A program made the translations under genes and the position numbers. Positions 9,961 to 21,548 of a stretch of 64,000 bases of DNA are shown in pieces. The notes under the pieces were generated by a model. It was not told where the DNA came from and did no database searches. It worked only from the letters and a program-made list of their open reading frames with translations. The DNA lies in NCBI GenBank assembly GCA_037893245.1, contig JBAIAA010000697.1, positions 1,157,484 through 1,221,483 on the forward strand. The letters are read 5' to 3'. This DNA is from Crossaster papposus (taxonomy: Eukaryota > Echinodermata > Asteroidea > Velatida > Solasteridae). The stretch's first letter is position 1. Each line of letters begins with the position of its first letter.

Positions 9961-12478
9961 AAGGTCATGGCGTGGTCTGCGGTGTACGTCAGAGAGCTAA
10001 ATTGTCCCAGGTATTTATGAATATAGTCCTAATTATTTCACGAGTATATTTTGATGAGCAAAGAAAACAATTGTTGACTTTTAAACTGAACGGTGAGATC
10101 AAATAAACGAAACGAAACGAACTGACAGAGAAAATAACGATGGAAAGATTTACAAATCTTTACAAGAATATTTATTGTTGTTTCTTTGAAATAACTACGA
10201 AAGTTTTTATGCTTTAAACTCTCGGCGATCACACATAGAACTGTAGTTGCGAGTCACCGTTTGAAAAGCATTTCAACCAACAACTATAAACGTCATTTGT
10301 GGCGTTAATATTACTCAACAGAAAGTGATCGACAAATTGTAAATACATGTATACACTGTGTCTGCTAAAAACTGTGAAACTTCATGAAAACGATATAAAA
10401 CTGTTGTATATAAAACCGACATTTAAACGCTCTAGATATTTCTGTTTGTACCTTTTGGTGTGATAACACTATTACAAAAGCTAGGCTTAATTAAGAGAAT
10501 TTAAGCCAGCCAGTTTTTCCATTGTTGAGTAACTAATTTTACATGGCAAACTATATTTAAAAAAACTGTAGTCGTGAATATTTGAAAAGCATTTTAACCA
10601 GCAAATAACGTCATTGGTGATGTTATTATTACATGTACTTAGAGAGTAGCAATCAACAAAAATGAAAATATATGTTAATCATTATTTACTTTCAAATAAG
10701 TAAGATATTTCTTAATAATTCGGTATAATAAACAATTTCGATATCTGCAAATGGTGTATCCTCCCTTTAAGATAATTTAAACTATAGCCACTTTTCCCAT
10801 TGTTTTGTAATCAATGTTTCACAATAAACTGATCACCAAAATGGGATGCATCATTTTTAACTGTAGTCGTGGTAATTTTAAAGATATTATGCTTTCATCA
10901 ACAACAGAACCCATTGTCATTTAATTAAGTACGTAATAAGTTCACCCAAGTTGTTCTTCATTGCAAAATTAATTCCTTTGCCTACTTTGCGTGCCATACC
11001 CAGGATGTCAAAGGTTAACATTGGTCCAGAAATGTAGAACTCTCGATACTGTGTATGAGAATCCCAAAACCTACGGTACTGAAAACATGCAACACAAGAA
11101 AATAGACTGGCATACGAAACAACCAGTCCAACACGCCTTTAGTACTGAGTCAACTGTGTCAAAATCTCTCCCTAGTCTGTCATCAAACTACTGAAGAGAC
11201 CAGTCTAGTTCCAAACAGATGGACATGCACCAGTCTATAAAGCCTCGAGATGAAATCACTTGGCTTCACTCTCAGGTGAACATTAAATGTTGAAGTAAAC
11301 CTCACTTTAAAACTTTCTTGACAGTGAAACATCTGATGTTCAATTCATCACAAATAAAATCCCATTAATGTACAATGTCTTATTTTATACATAACTTATA
11401 CATTACACACATTTTGCATCATGCATGACACTGTTACTGGTTCGATGCACGCAGCGATCGACACAAAACACATGCAGCTTATATTATACAGAATATAAAT
11501 CGACAACAGCACAGTATTTATTTACAATTTTACAAGAGGGTCATCCAATTCTTGGCGGGAATTCCAGCAGGATTGTTATCTCGGGTAATATCAGAAGTAT
11601 AACAAGGGTTCGTAGGTTTTTCAATCGACTCTGTATATGCCAAGCTTACGTCGGCTGTGGTTTATTAGCTTGTGTGATGTTCATCTTCCAAAAGCCGAAT
11701 TCAGCTAGGGTACACTTGGGGACTGTTTTTGCAAGTCAAAATTTACAAGAATATTTCGAGTGTGTAAACCAACCATGACGTCATCTTGTCTCGGTTTATT
11801 TCTCAATAATCTTGTCAGATCTGTGCCAGACATACTTTCTTTTTCAACAACGCAGCTCTCGTTCCCTGCCCCTCCAGACTCACACAACTCACTTCTCTGG
11901 TCAGAAATCACAATGAAGATCGAACCTTTCGGCCGTAATAAGCTCAGGTTTTAAATCTGTACTTTTGATTGTGCTGCAGGGATCTACTTACTTGACATTG
12001 TATGTAAATCACTCCATTTTTGGCGGATAAAGTGAGACAAAATATGCATGTTTAAAATTACCAGAGAATTGCTCCGCAAAAAGCGATACGCATGACGTAA
12101 TGAAGAACTGGTCGTTTAACGAGGGGTCAAAAGTTGACGAAGAAAAAGTTAGTGGTGGTGAAAAAACTGGAACCGTGTTTTTATTGTTTTTGAAAAGTTG
12201 GCAATCGTTGGGTTTTAACGGTTGTTTCATCACAAACTATCACAAAGTTGTTCTAGTCCTTTGTTCTCTAAGACCGCGTCTGTGTACTTAATAGAAATAT
12301 GAAAACAGACTTTCATGATCAATTATCTTAGGGAAGTCATTTCTGACATTAGCTGCCGATATGCCAAGTCAGTAGAATATTGTATAACGCCATCCCGCAG
12401 TGAAGTTGTGTACACGCAAACGCGCACGATCCAAGCACTTTCAAAATGCTGCATGTACGGAGCCCATTATGGATGAGA

Positions 12479-13300
12479 CTAATATTCCACTTCCAGGCTG
12501 GTAATTTGACTCACTGCTTCGGTGATTTCTGCCCTATCGTCAGCGGTCAAATCACACTCCCACAAAAAAAGCTTTCCGAGGTGCTCCATTTTTGTCAGGA
12601 CAGACCAACCCAAGTCTAGTTTGTTGAGTGTTTTGATTTCCTTCAAGTGAGACCATGACTTACCTGATCCAGCAAGGGTGTCATTGCGAAACAGATCCAA
12701 TTCAACAAGCTTGGGCAGATTACCCAGCGCCACGGCAATGTGTTTAAAGTCATCACTTCTCAATCCGCAAAAACACAAGTCTAGTTTGTTGAGTGTTTTG
12801 ATTTCCTTCAAGTGAGACCATGACCGACCTGATCCAGCAAGGGTATCATTCCAAGTGGGATCCAATCAACAAGGTTGGGCAGATTACCCATCGCCTCAGC
12901 AATGTGCTCCAAGTCATCACTTCCTAATTCACAGGAACCCACGTCTAGTTTGTTGAGGCTTTTGATTTCCTTCAAGTGAGACCATGACCAACCTGATCCA
13001 CCAAGGGTCTCATTGCTAGACAGATCCAATTCAACGAGGTTGAGCAGATTACACAGCGCCGCCGCAATGTGCTCCAAGTCATCACTTTCCAATTCACAGG
13101 AACTCAAGTCTAGTTTGTTGAGTGTTTTGATTTCCTTCAAGTGAGACCATGACCGACCTGATCGGGCAAGGGTATCATTCCAAGTGGGATCCAATCAACA
13201 AGGTTGGGCAGATTACCCATCGCCACGGCAATGTGTTTAAAGTCATCACTTCTCAATCCGCAAAAACACAAGTCTAGTTTGTTGAGTGTTTTGATTTCCT
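12479..13300 (-). pseudogene. 3' LRR units of NLR gene 1, out of frame
   Basis: LRR-coding sequence continues after the stop at 13301, but reading is broken. Three units, at about 13355, 13191 and 12862, carry the same 1-bp deletion (CCAATCAAC where intact units read CCAATTCAAC) plus shared nearby substitutions (ATCCCACTTGGAATG). The three -1 shifts add up to one codon, so the last segment (12479-12865) is back in the frame of the main ORF and ends with a C-terminal cap similar to gene 2 (AEITEAVSQITSLEVEY). Shared flanking changes show that a damaged repeat unit was amplified, rather than independent sequencing errors. Confidence 0.8.
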
Positions 13301-15894
13301 TCAAGTGAGACCATGACCGACCTGATCCAGCAAGGGTATCATTCCAAGTGGGATCCAATCAACAAGGTTGGGCAGATTACCCATCGCCTCAGCAATGTGC
13401 TCCAAGTCATCACTTTCTAATTCACAGGAACCCACGTCTAGTTTGTTGAGGCTTTTGATTTCCTTCAAGTGAGACCATGACCAACCTGATCCACCAAGGG
13501 TCTCATTGCCAGACAGATCCAATTCAACAAGGTTGGGCAGATTACTCAGCGCCGCCGCAATGTGCTCCAAGTCATCACTTTCCAATTCACAGGAACTCAA
13601 GTCTAGTTTGTTGAGGCTTTTGATTTCCTTCAAGTGAGACCATGACCAACCTGATCCACCAAGGGTCCTATTGCGAGAAAGATCCAATTCAACGAGGTTG
13701 AGCAGATTACACAGCGCCGCCGCAATGTGCTCCAAGTCATCACTTTCCAAATCACAGGAACTCAAGTCTAGTTTGTTGAGGCTTTTGATTTCCTTCAAGT
13801 GAGACCATGACCAACCTGATCCACCAAGGGTCTCATTGCTAGACAGATCCAATTCAACGAGGTTGAGCAGATTACACAGCGCCGCCGCAATGTGCTCCAA
13901 GTCATCACTTTCCAATTCACAGGAACTCAAGTCTAGTTTGTTGAGGCTTTTGATTTCCTTCAAGTGAGACCATGACCGACCTGATCCACCAAGGATCTCA
14001 TTATCAGACAGATCCAATTTAACGAGGTTCGGCAGATTACTCAGTTGACCAACAATGTGCTCCATGTTACTGCTTGTTAGGTTGCAGTCATTGAAGGTCA
14101 CGTCCTGAAGCTGCGTCATTTTCTTCAGACGTAGAGACAAAAGGAAACGTGTACAGTCTTCAAGATATATATTTGTGTCTGGAAATCCAACTATTTGGTT
14201 ACGTACTTCAATTCTTTGAAGATTTGTCATTCTGTTCACATAATTAACGTATTCTGTACCCAACTGTGTAAAGCTTCTAGGATCCATTGTTAATGTATGT
14301 ATCCTTTCGAGGCAAGTATTTTTGCCACCCTTTTTCTGGTCACCAGTAACGTTGTTTAGGAAGTACATCAACGATGTCGAATTATCACTTCCTAATAGAA
14401 TTTCAATTTTTAGATTTGAATCAATAACGGAATTAATTAACTCCAACGATGGCAATGTCTGGCTCTGACTTTCAAAGTAACAATTCAAGGCTGCTCGTAT
14501 GGCTTTATCATCTAGATCGCCTGCATATTTGACTTTATGCGATAAAATCTGAAGAATTGAATTTGTTCGTGGCCCATCACTGTCACCGCAGCAAAAACGC
14601 AGAAGATATTCAAACCCAGCTAAATCAGACACTTGACTTGACTTGAACGTTTCAAATTCACGCGTTTCTTCTTCCGATGTTAAACTCTGGTAGTATATCG
14701 CAGCAGAAAATTCTTGAAACGTCTTGTGAATGAAATAAACAGTTTTGGAAATGTCGATCCCCTTCAAGACTCGCTCGCTGGTAAGGATGCCAGCTCGTAA
14801 GGCCTTTTCAAGCACATCCGGCTTAAAATCCCCATCTTGGAATGATAACTTTTGATCAGAAGAAAGTAGACCGGCCAAAGCAACCTTTTCAATAGCAGTA
14901 GCCAGCCTTGAAATCTCTTCTTCTGACATGTTTGTTTTACGCTGAAATATGTAACGCAGTGCCTTATTATAAAGGCGAAACATGGTGTCGGGGAGTGTAG
15001 CACTGTCTTTCCATAACAAGCACATCAATAACAACAGCATGGGACTTTTTGCCAAATCTAATAAAACTTTCGAGGATACAATTTTCTTAAAAAGTCCATC
15101 AGCTTTGGATGATTCTTCTGAATAAAATTTGTGCACATATTCCTTAACATCGTCCTTGCTAAACCCTACAACATTCACACGAGCAAACGGCCTCTGAATC
15201 AAAGTGTTCTTTACCAGCTTGTCATAGTGTGAGGGGCGGGTTGTCACAAGTACACTGCATTTTGCGAACTTTCCCTTTCGATTAAGCATTTCAAGAATCG
15301 AATCGAACTTCGACTCATCAAGCTCAGTCGACTGGAATTCATCAAAACCGTCTAACAGAAACAACACGTCGTCAGGGTTGGCTGCAATGAAGGATTCCAA
15401 GTCTTTCCTATTTATGGTCTTTTCATCTAACAACTGATCAAACAGTGCATCTATCACATCCGACGTTTGTTTCAGGGAACGCATTTTCAACACAAAAACA
15501 TGCTTGTACTTTGTTAGTGCAGCAACTTCACCACAGGCCCAATCATAAGCCATTTTGGCAACAAGAGTCGTTTTCCCTAGACCAGCCCCTCCGCTTAAAA
15601 CTGCCCGTATAATTGGATGACCCCCACTTGTTTCGAGTTTGAAAATATCCCAATACGATTTCACCTCTCCCTTCAAATCCCTATCACCTTTTACCAATTG
15701 TAGCTTTGTGTAGATGTCCATGATGTGTTTTTGGTCATCATCCACCCATGGAAGCATCTGCACATAGCTACCTGTGCTTTTGTAGATGTATTTTGCCTCC
15801 TCGCACTTATCAGCAGCAAGTTGAGTTGGATCATCGAGTCGAGTCTCCCGTGTCGTACTGCATCCTGGTCCCCTCCCACTCGACCGACTCGTTT
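13301..15894 (-). CDS. NLR gene 1: NACHT-LRR exon
   Basis: This exon encodes a STAND ATPase of the NACHT family followed by leucine-rich repeats. Counting from the internal Met at 15763, Walker A is GGAGLGKT at residues 58-65 and Walker B lies in DDVLFLLDGFDEF at about 133-145. An RPSHYDKL sensor-type segment follows, then winged-helix-like sequence, and from about residue 555 paired LRR units of 55 residues (LDLSSCELESDDLEHIA ... LGGSGWSWSHLKEIKSLNK). The exon begins at 15894, after a TTTTTGTTACATTAG acceptor, in phase 1. The upstream Met is therefore probably not the start, and 43 further residues belong to the protein. The exon is truncated by the frameshifts downstream. A cytosolic sensor role is inferred from the family; the ligand is unknown. 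Confidence 0.9.
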
Positions 15895-16439
15895 CTAATG
15901 TAACAAAAAGACAAATCGAAATTAAATCATGTTAATCGGGTTTTTTAATTTTAGCTCACACTTATCAGCAGCAAGTTGAGTTGGAACGTCAAGTTCGAGT
16001 CGCCGGCAATTAAGGTGACAATACTTCTATTAGAAACGATGGTTTTATTTTTACACAATGCTATCAATGCTCTACTATAACCCAAACCGGAATCCTTCAA
16101 ATTAAATATTATAAACAGTTTCATTCTATTGAGACAACCTCAATGAATAAAAAAAAAACACGATTCAATTGTGTTATCAGAATTTATTAAAGCATTAATT
16201 ATAAAGATGCAGAAATATTTAAGTGAATACTTTTGATATACAAAATTACTTGATTCACGAAATTATATATTGTTCAAGTGCGTAGTTATATATTTGTAAC
16301 GACTATGTGGAAATTTTGTATACGAGTAAAGGGTTCGTTAGTTTACCAAATTCCTCAAATTGTAACATAGAAAGAAGCTATAAAATAGCAATCCAAAGGT
16401 AAAACATGGAATCAGATTTGTACATTAAACAAATGTTTG

Positions 16440-16640
16440 ATATGTACGTGTATTTATCTTAGCAATGTGTGGTATATCTTGTTCATTTATGTCACATGAA
16501 GATAAATCAAGTGATTTCAGGTGAGTCATCGTCTGCAAACTAGCCGCCCACGTTCCTGCTTTACCACCCAAGCCCACATTGCCTGAAAGTTTAAGATTGG
16601 CCATGTTTGGTATCGCTCCAACTGATGATGCAATAATGAG
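16440..16640 (-). pseudogene. Isolated LRR relic in the gene 1 intron
   Basis: Encodes about 60 residues with the same LRR pair pattern as the neighbouring genes (LKLSGNVGLGG ... MTHLKSLDLSSCDIN ... IPHIAKI), but from a clearly diverged subfamily. It sits in the 2.1-kb intron between the hydrophilic-linker exon and the NACHT exon. Part of it is tandemly repeated at 16640-16700 (the GCTCCAACT / GATGCAAT motif appears twice). Best read as the remnant of an older NLR copy. Confidence 0.65.
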
Positions 16641-17105
16641 GTATATCTGGTGCATTTATGTTACAATCGTTTGGCATTGCTCCAACTTATGATGCAATGC
16701 ACGGTCGCGCACTGTCTGACCAATCAGATGGCGAGGATTTATTCAGGCGTTGTATAAAACAAATAGTGAATGTTTCACGTTCGTGCGATGGTAAGAATCA
16801 TTTCATGAGTTGACAGATTATGTTCCATTCCACTCTGCTTCGCCTCGTGGAATAAAACGTTCTATCTGTCACCTCATGAAACTATATATATCGCACTAAT
16901 CATACGAGGCAGCGACTCAGCTAAGTTTTATTTGCAGTCTGGGCCGTTCGATAATCTGAGCATGGCATCTGTTATCGGCTCCCGCTCGAAAAGGAAGCGG
17001 ATGAACTGTTTCACAGTACCGTGGGACGCTTGGCAATCTTGGCTCCCGATACACATTTCAATTTAAATGAATCCTGCAGTTTTATAGCCAACCAAACTAG
17101 CCACT

Positions 17106-17358
17106 GGTATAGTCGATGTGCCTCTGTTTACATCTGTATTCAAATCTGCTCGTCAATATGTGCACGCATATTTACATAAATGTTTACATAAATTTGGTTA
17201 AGAGATGACATCAGAGGTCACATAATTCAAAGGCGATCTGACCTGCGACGTCACTCTTTAAGCAAATTGTATGTAAAACATGATGGGTGCGCGATACTGA
17301 CGGGCACATTTGAATACAGATGTTAACACGTGACGTCAGAGGGCACATCGTCTATACC
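17106..17358. mobile_element. MITE with GGTATAG termini
   Basis: The left end GGTATAGTCGATGTGCC and the right end, read on minus as GGTATAGACGATGTGCC, form terminal inverted repeats. Both are followed within 35 bp by CATCTGTATTCAAAT. The element is about 253 bp, non-coding, and lies in the intron of NLR gene 1. Confidence 0.8.
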
Positions 17359-18025
17359 GGAGTGAACTGCTGGGCAATAAACATTCAACAAAGGATGACT
17401 CATCCTCTTTTGTCTGGCCGTAGACGTGGATACCCCGCAGTACACAGCGTGTACAGTGTACATTCATGCGTGTAATCGCGCGCGGTATGCAGCGCGCGTA
17501 GGCTGCCGATGCGGGCGCCCTCTAACGTACGCGACATGACCTTTGATAAGATCGTCTTGTATATCTCTTCTAATCGCTTGGAAAATTCCGAGCGGAATTG
17601 TGATGCATTTGCATGCGCGTGTGACTTTGCGTGCATAATTACATGACGCAACATGCATAATCGCCCATGAGGGAATAAAAACACCATGGCTCGCATAACC
17701 TGTTGTCACATTTTCTAATATTTATAGGATGGATAAATAAGAAAAAATATAGTTGGTTTCAAATTTATCCGCATTTCCTGCACTTATCCGAGAAAAGTGT
17801 CATGTTTTATCCGGAAAGGGTAGAGCAGGTATAGATTCAGATTCAGTGTCAATCTGATGCAGCAGTTTTTGGTGTGCGTGATGCAATGTGTGTAATAATA
17901 CTTTGGTAGTTTTGTTTTTTATATTTGCAAATTTTGTATAGCACCTTTACAGGCGAAAACTAAAAGATTTAAAAAAAATTAAGACCAAATTATAGAAAGT
18001 CAAAAAGTTATGGAACATGTCTTAC
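17359..18025. other. Intronic sequence of NLR gene 1
   Basis: Apart from the repeat fragment at 17575-17660 (inverted partner of 9840-9960), nothing is recognised. Confidence 0.4.
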
Positions 18026-19253
18026 CTGAACTATTTTCTGTCACTTTCAAACTTTGAAAGTTTATGTTGAAAGTCGGTTGGTTAACTGGCCCGAAAAAGG
18101 AAGGACAGTTCTCGCCACGTATATTCAAGGAATCCACTGAAACGTGTTGCACAGGTCTACGTGCGAATACAGCGGCTGATGACAGGGGTGATATTTTCAG
18201 TTGGTGTCTACCAGCAGGTACAATGTCTTGAACTGAGCTTGGACCCGGCATTAGATGTTGGTCTTGTGATTCCACATCTCTTACCACTGTCTCTTGTATC
18301 TCTGAAGGATTGCTTGGTGTATCATCACCCACTTGCCCGTGGCCTGGTTTCTGGTGCGTGGACCCCTTCAATCCAGTACCTTCTGATGATTGCATCGTCT
18401 CCTTCGTTTGAATGTTTGGATCCGTTCCCTCTGCTCCTTGCTGCGTTTGTCTCTGCTCCTCAGAAGATGCAGTCCCTTTCTTTCTTTCTTGTATCTCTGA
18501 AGGATTGCTTGGTGTATCACCCACTTGCCCGTGACCTGGTTTCTGGTGTGTGGACCCCTTCGATCCAGGATCCTCTGATGATTGCATCGTCTCCTTCGTC
18601 TCCTTGGATGACGTAGCCCCTTTTTGATTGATCTGTGCTTGAGTAACTCCCACTTGTACCGATGCAGGTTTGTCTCGATCACCAACCAACTGTCTCGATC
18701 TCTGGTCATCAGATAGTGTAGTTCCTTTCTGCTTGCTTCGTTTTTTAGCCCCTCCCAATTGTACCTTAGTCTTACGTTTTTCTCGAGAACTAACTTCTCT
18801 CTCTTCTAATCCCTGGTTCTCAGTTGATGTAGTCCCTTTCTGCTGTCTCTGTTCTTGAGAAGCTTCCACATGTACACTTGGATGTGATTTTTCTCTATCA
18901 CCATCCACCCGTCTCGGTTTTTGTTCATTAGATGGCGTATCCCCTTTCTGCCTTCTCTGTTCTTTATGTCCTGCAACTTGTACTGACGGTTTAGGTTGGT
19001 GTCGATGATCATGTTCCTTCTGTTCTTTCCACTGTTGCTCATATGACGACACCGTTAAGGCCAGCTCAGCGTGCCCGACTGCATTTAATGCATCTCGCAA
19101 TCTCTGAAATCCTTCCTCTTGATTTGTTTGCTTACTCCACCAACAACTTAGCATCTGCATGCTCCTTTCTTTGTTGCCCTGGGAGGTGGTTTGGATCTGT
19201 TTGATTTCTGCTTCTTCATTTCCCAAAGATGTGGCCAGGTTTTGTGTGCCCAA
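18026..19253 (-). CDS. NLR gene 1: Death domain 3 plus hydrophilic linker exon
   Basis: The first ~65 residues match the two Death domains upstream from the third helix on (LATSLGNEEAEIKQIQTTSQG ... MLSCWWSKQ), but the first helix (the LDEKYLKDLSSNIESS part) is absent. About 320 residues of Lys/Gln/Glu/Ser-rich sequence follow, containing a ~60-residue unit repeated twice (GSTHQKPGHGQVGD ... NPSEIQE). The exon ends at a good donor (AGTTCAG/GTAAGA) in phase 1, which matches the NACHT exon at 15894. On the 5' side only 37 bp separate it from the preceding UBL exon. The best acceptor (ATTTCAAG) gives a phase that does not match, so this junction is unresolved and may reflect a deletion. Confidence 0.75.
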
Positions 19254-19290
19254 CTTGAAATAGTATATAATGTTTCTTGTTAGCATTCAC

Positions 19291-19390
19291 CTTTTGGTCC
19301 ACCGCCCAGTAGGCCATCAGTAGACAGACGGAGTGAGATGTTTTCATCCTGATGAATTCCACAGTCGTTAAGTGTCAGCAAGTTACATAG
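19291..19390 (-). CDS. NLR gene 1: UBL 2, second half
   Basis: A 100-bp exon between ATTTTGCCAG and CCAAAAG/GTGAATG. It encodes LCNLLTLNDCGIHQDENISL and RLS, which lines up with the C-terminal half of ubiquitin (QLEDGRTLSDYNIQ...LHLVLRL). It has no terminal Gly-Gly, so this is an integral UBL module and not a conjugated modifier. It enters in phase 0 and leaves in phase 1, exactly as the paralogous exon at 21159-21261. Confidence 0.75.
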
Positions 19391-19649
19391 CTGGCAAAAT
19401 TAAAAGGATAAGGTAACTTTTTTGGTTGTATTTATTTGTATAGTGAGATTGACTTTAACCGTTGATCGTTTCCTAAACTGAAGTGTTTAAAACACCATTG
19501 TACTGTCATGCCATCAGAAGCAGCACTATTTGAGCACACTCATGTAGGTTTTAAACAGAATATGTTGTCACTAAAACGCACAATTGGGATTGCTTTTAAT
19601 TCGACATGTCAATTGGTACCTATAGTTATACATGAAATATGATCTTTAC

Positions 19650-19839
19650 CTCAAAGTTACGAAAGTTCCTCCGGATGTACAGTCGCTGTTGTTGAGGCTG
19701 GACTTCAAGTTTCTCATGTATTATCTCCTTTAAGGTCGAGACAGATGTCTCTGGATCCAGTTGGAAACAAAGAGTGTGTGGTTTGTGTGAGAGGTGACAT
19801 CGGATAAAGACTTGCAGCTTCTGGGTCACGTATCTGAAA
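19650..19839 (-). CDS. NLR gene 1: UBL 2, first half
   Basis: The exon follows the acceptor ACTCTGACAG and ends at TTTGAG/GTAAAG. The product (KLQVFIRCHLSHKPHTLCF, then LDPETSVSTLKEIIHEKLEV and QQQRLYIRRNF) matches the first strands and helix of a ubiquitin fold, including the Pro-x-x-QQRL turn. It enters in phase 2 and leaves in phase 0. The alternative acceptor six bases downstream (TTTCAG) would create a TGA with the previous exon, which is why I chose the upstream one. Confidence 0.75.
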
Positions 19840-20057
19840 CTGTCAGAGTGGGTTGTTTATGTTAGAGCTCTTGTAATATAAAGGAATGAAGACCACCATT
19901 GTAAACATTTTGTATACACCGTTTTACTAGATTTTTTTAAGGCAGTCTATGCATGATCTACAAAACCAAATCTGATTTAGCTTTTCGGCTAATGCATGTA
20001 GTTAAATTATTCAAACACAATGTGCATTATAAATTGCAGCGTTTAATCATGTTTTAC

Positions 20058-20196
20058 CAGATAACAGGTTTTTCTTGATCACAGACGTCCTTTTTCAGTG
20101 GATTATTTTCGTTTTGTTTGCTCTCCTCTTTTTCTCCTGCATCTTGACGCCTTTTTGGCTCGGGTCCAGCTGCTTCGTCTCTTGATTCGCTCGTTA
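20058..20196 (-). CDS. NLR gene 1: charged linker exon
   Basis: Lies between the acceptor TTATTGCCTCAG and the donor TTATCTG/GTAAAAC. It encodes about 45 residues of Glu/Lys-rich sequence (SRDEAAGPEPKRRQDAG, EKEESKQNENN) with no fold. Its entry phase 1 fits the Death exon upstream (GTACCAG joined to TA gives Val) and its exit phase 2 fits the UBL exon downstream. It has the same place before a UBL as the exon at 21922-22200. Confidence 0.65.
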
Positions 20197-20352
20197 CTGA
20201 GGCAATAACAACACATTTCATTTTACATTTTAAATTAGTTTTTAAAACTAATTACATTCCTGTTGTTTAAAATAGAAGTAAACTATGTTTTGTAAAGTTT
20301 TGGTTGTGGTTAAATGAGTCTGTTTTAAATTTAGTCTCTACTGCTAGCTCAC

Positions 20353-20613
20353 CTGGTACATCTTGAGCCAAGTCAGTCAACTCAATGGCTTCTAATGCTC
20401 GTCTCAGCTTTTGAGCTGCTTCGTCGCGATCTGTCGTCTTTTCCCACCAAGTGAGTAGCATGTGACGGCTCGCTTCAGTGCTGCCTTCGTTGGTGGTTTG
20501 GATGTCCGCAATTTCTGCTTCTTTGTATCCTAGGTGTTTGGCCAATTCCTTCCACGATGATTCAATATTCGAGGACAAGTCCTTAAGGTACTTTTCATCA
20601 AGCTTGGCTTTGT
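20353..20613 (-). CDS. NLR gene 1: Death domain 2
   Basis: A complete Death-fold domain of about 87 residues (LDEKYLKDLSSNIESSWKEL, AKHLGYKEAEIADI, HMLLTWWEKTTDRDEAAQKL). It has the LLxxWxxK motif typical of Death domains. The family mediates homotypic assembly with adaptors or kinases. The exon is bounded by TTTTGGCAG and GTACCAG/GTGAGC, phase 1 on both sides. It is a near copy of the exon at 20749-21009 (about 6 residue differences). Confidence 0.85.
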
Positions 20614-20748
20614 CTGCCAAAAGAATGTGTGACTTCTTGAAACATTCTCAAAGATGTCCAGTGTTGCATAGGTTAGTAACGTAGCAATTCAGATATCTCT
20701 CACACCTACACTAAAAATATACTCTCTAATTTGTCTACTTCTACTCAC

Positions 20749-21009
20749 CTGGTACATCTTGAGCCAATTCAGTCAACCCGATGGCCTCCAATGCTCGTCT
20801 CAGCTTCTGAGCTGCTTCGTCGCGATCTGTCGTCTTTTCCCACCAAGTGAGTAGCATGTGACGGCTCGCTTCAGTGCTGCCTTCGTTGGTGGTTTGGATG
20901 TCTGCAATTTCAGCTTCTTTGTATCCTAGGTGTTTGGCCAATTCCTTCCACGATGATTCAATTTTCAAGGACAAGCCCTTAAGGTACTTTTCATCAAGCT
21001 TGACTTTGT
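20749..21009 (-). CDS. NLR gene 1: Death domain 1
   Basis: Same length, phase and splice signals as the exon at 20353-20613, and about 93% identical in protein. The repeat period is 396 bp and includes flanking intron (both copies are preceded by a TGTCCAGTGTTG motif), so exon and intron were duplicated in tandem, recently. The Met codon at 21016 lies in the acceptor side of the intron (TTTTGGCAG/AC), so I do not treat it as a start. Confidence 0.85.
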
Positions 21010-21158
21010 CTGCCAAAATAATGTGTGACTTCAGTGAAACATTTTTAAAAGTGTCCAGTGTTGTTTAGGTTACCAACGTAAGAAAATATCAGTCAGAAAA
21101 TATTACATGCAGGTAGTTTATTCACTTGAATATTCTATTCCCAAAGTTTGTCATTTAC

Positions 21159-21261
21159 CTGTTGGTAAATTATCTTTATTCTGGTCATCTGATGATAGAC
21201 GGAGTGAGATGACTTCATCCTTGCTGACACCATTCTCCTCGAGCGTGAGTAAGTCACAGAG
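21159..21261 (-). CDS. NLR gene 1: UBL 1, second half
   Basis: A 103-bp exon between CTTTGTCAG and CCAACAG/GTAAATG. It encodes LCDLLTLEENGVSKDEVISL and RLSSDDQ, aligning with the second half of ubiquitin. It enters in phase 0 and leaves in phase 1 into Death domain 1. No Gly-Gly end. Confidence 0.75.
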
Positions 21262-21548
21262 CTGACAAAGTGAATAATGTTAGAGACTAAATGAAGAAAC
21301 GTGTTGGGTTTTAGTTGTGCATTAATTGAAACATCTAGAGAAGTCAATTCGTTTAACCCTTTAGGTGGGGGATTAATTGAGCGTTATTGTGTGTGTGGGA
21401 GTTTCATGAACACCGACAGATTATTAATCAAACATGAACATTTGAGCTTTTGCATTTTAGATCAACATTTGTAACTCCCACGATGAACAAATCTAAGTTT
21501 TGATATTTTAAATACAACGAAGTGTCCGGTTTATAAATATATACCTAC

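Larger units (their letters stand above)
9990..16465. repeat. Segmental duplication, copy 1
   Basis: Collinear with 33040-42108 in the same orientation. The shared stretch includes the 3' flank (about 10.0-12.4 kb), the NACHT-LRR exon and the first part of the intron upstream of it (to about 16465). Within 9990-12478 I see no gene; short ORFs there are not maintained in the other copy. Confidence 0.9.

Noticed and set aside
10991..11194. 67-residue ORF present in both duplicates (second copy 35218-35424)
   Set aside because: The frame survives a 3-bp difference, but most base changes alter the residue and the start is disrupted by the foldback in copy 2. Consistent with chance in a young duplication.
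11425..11778. 117-residue ORF
   Set aside because: The corresponding stretch in copy 2 (35650-36010) has frame-breaking insertions; not conserved.
18161..18616. 151-residue plus-strand ORF
   Set aside because: Antisense shadow of the repetitive linker exon of NLR gene 1.
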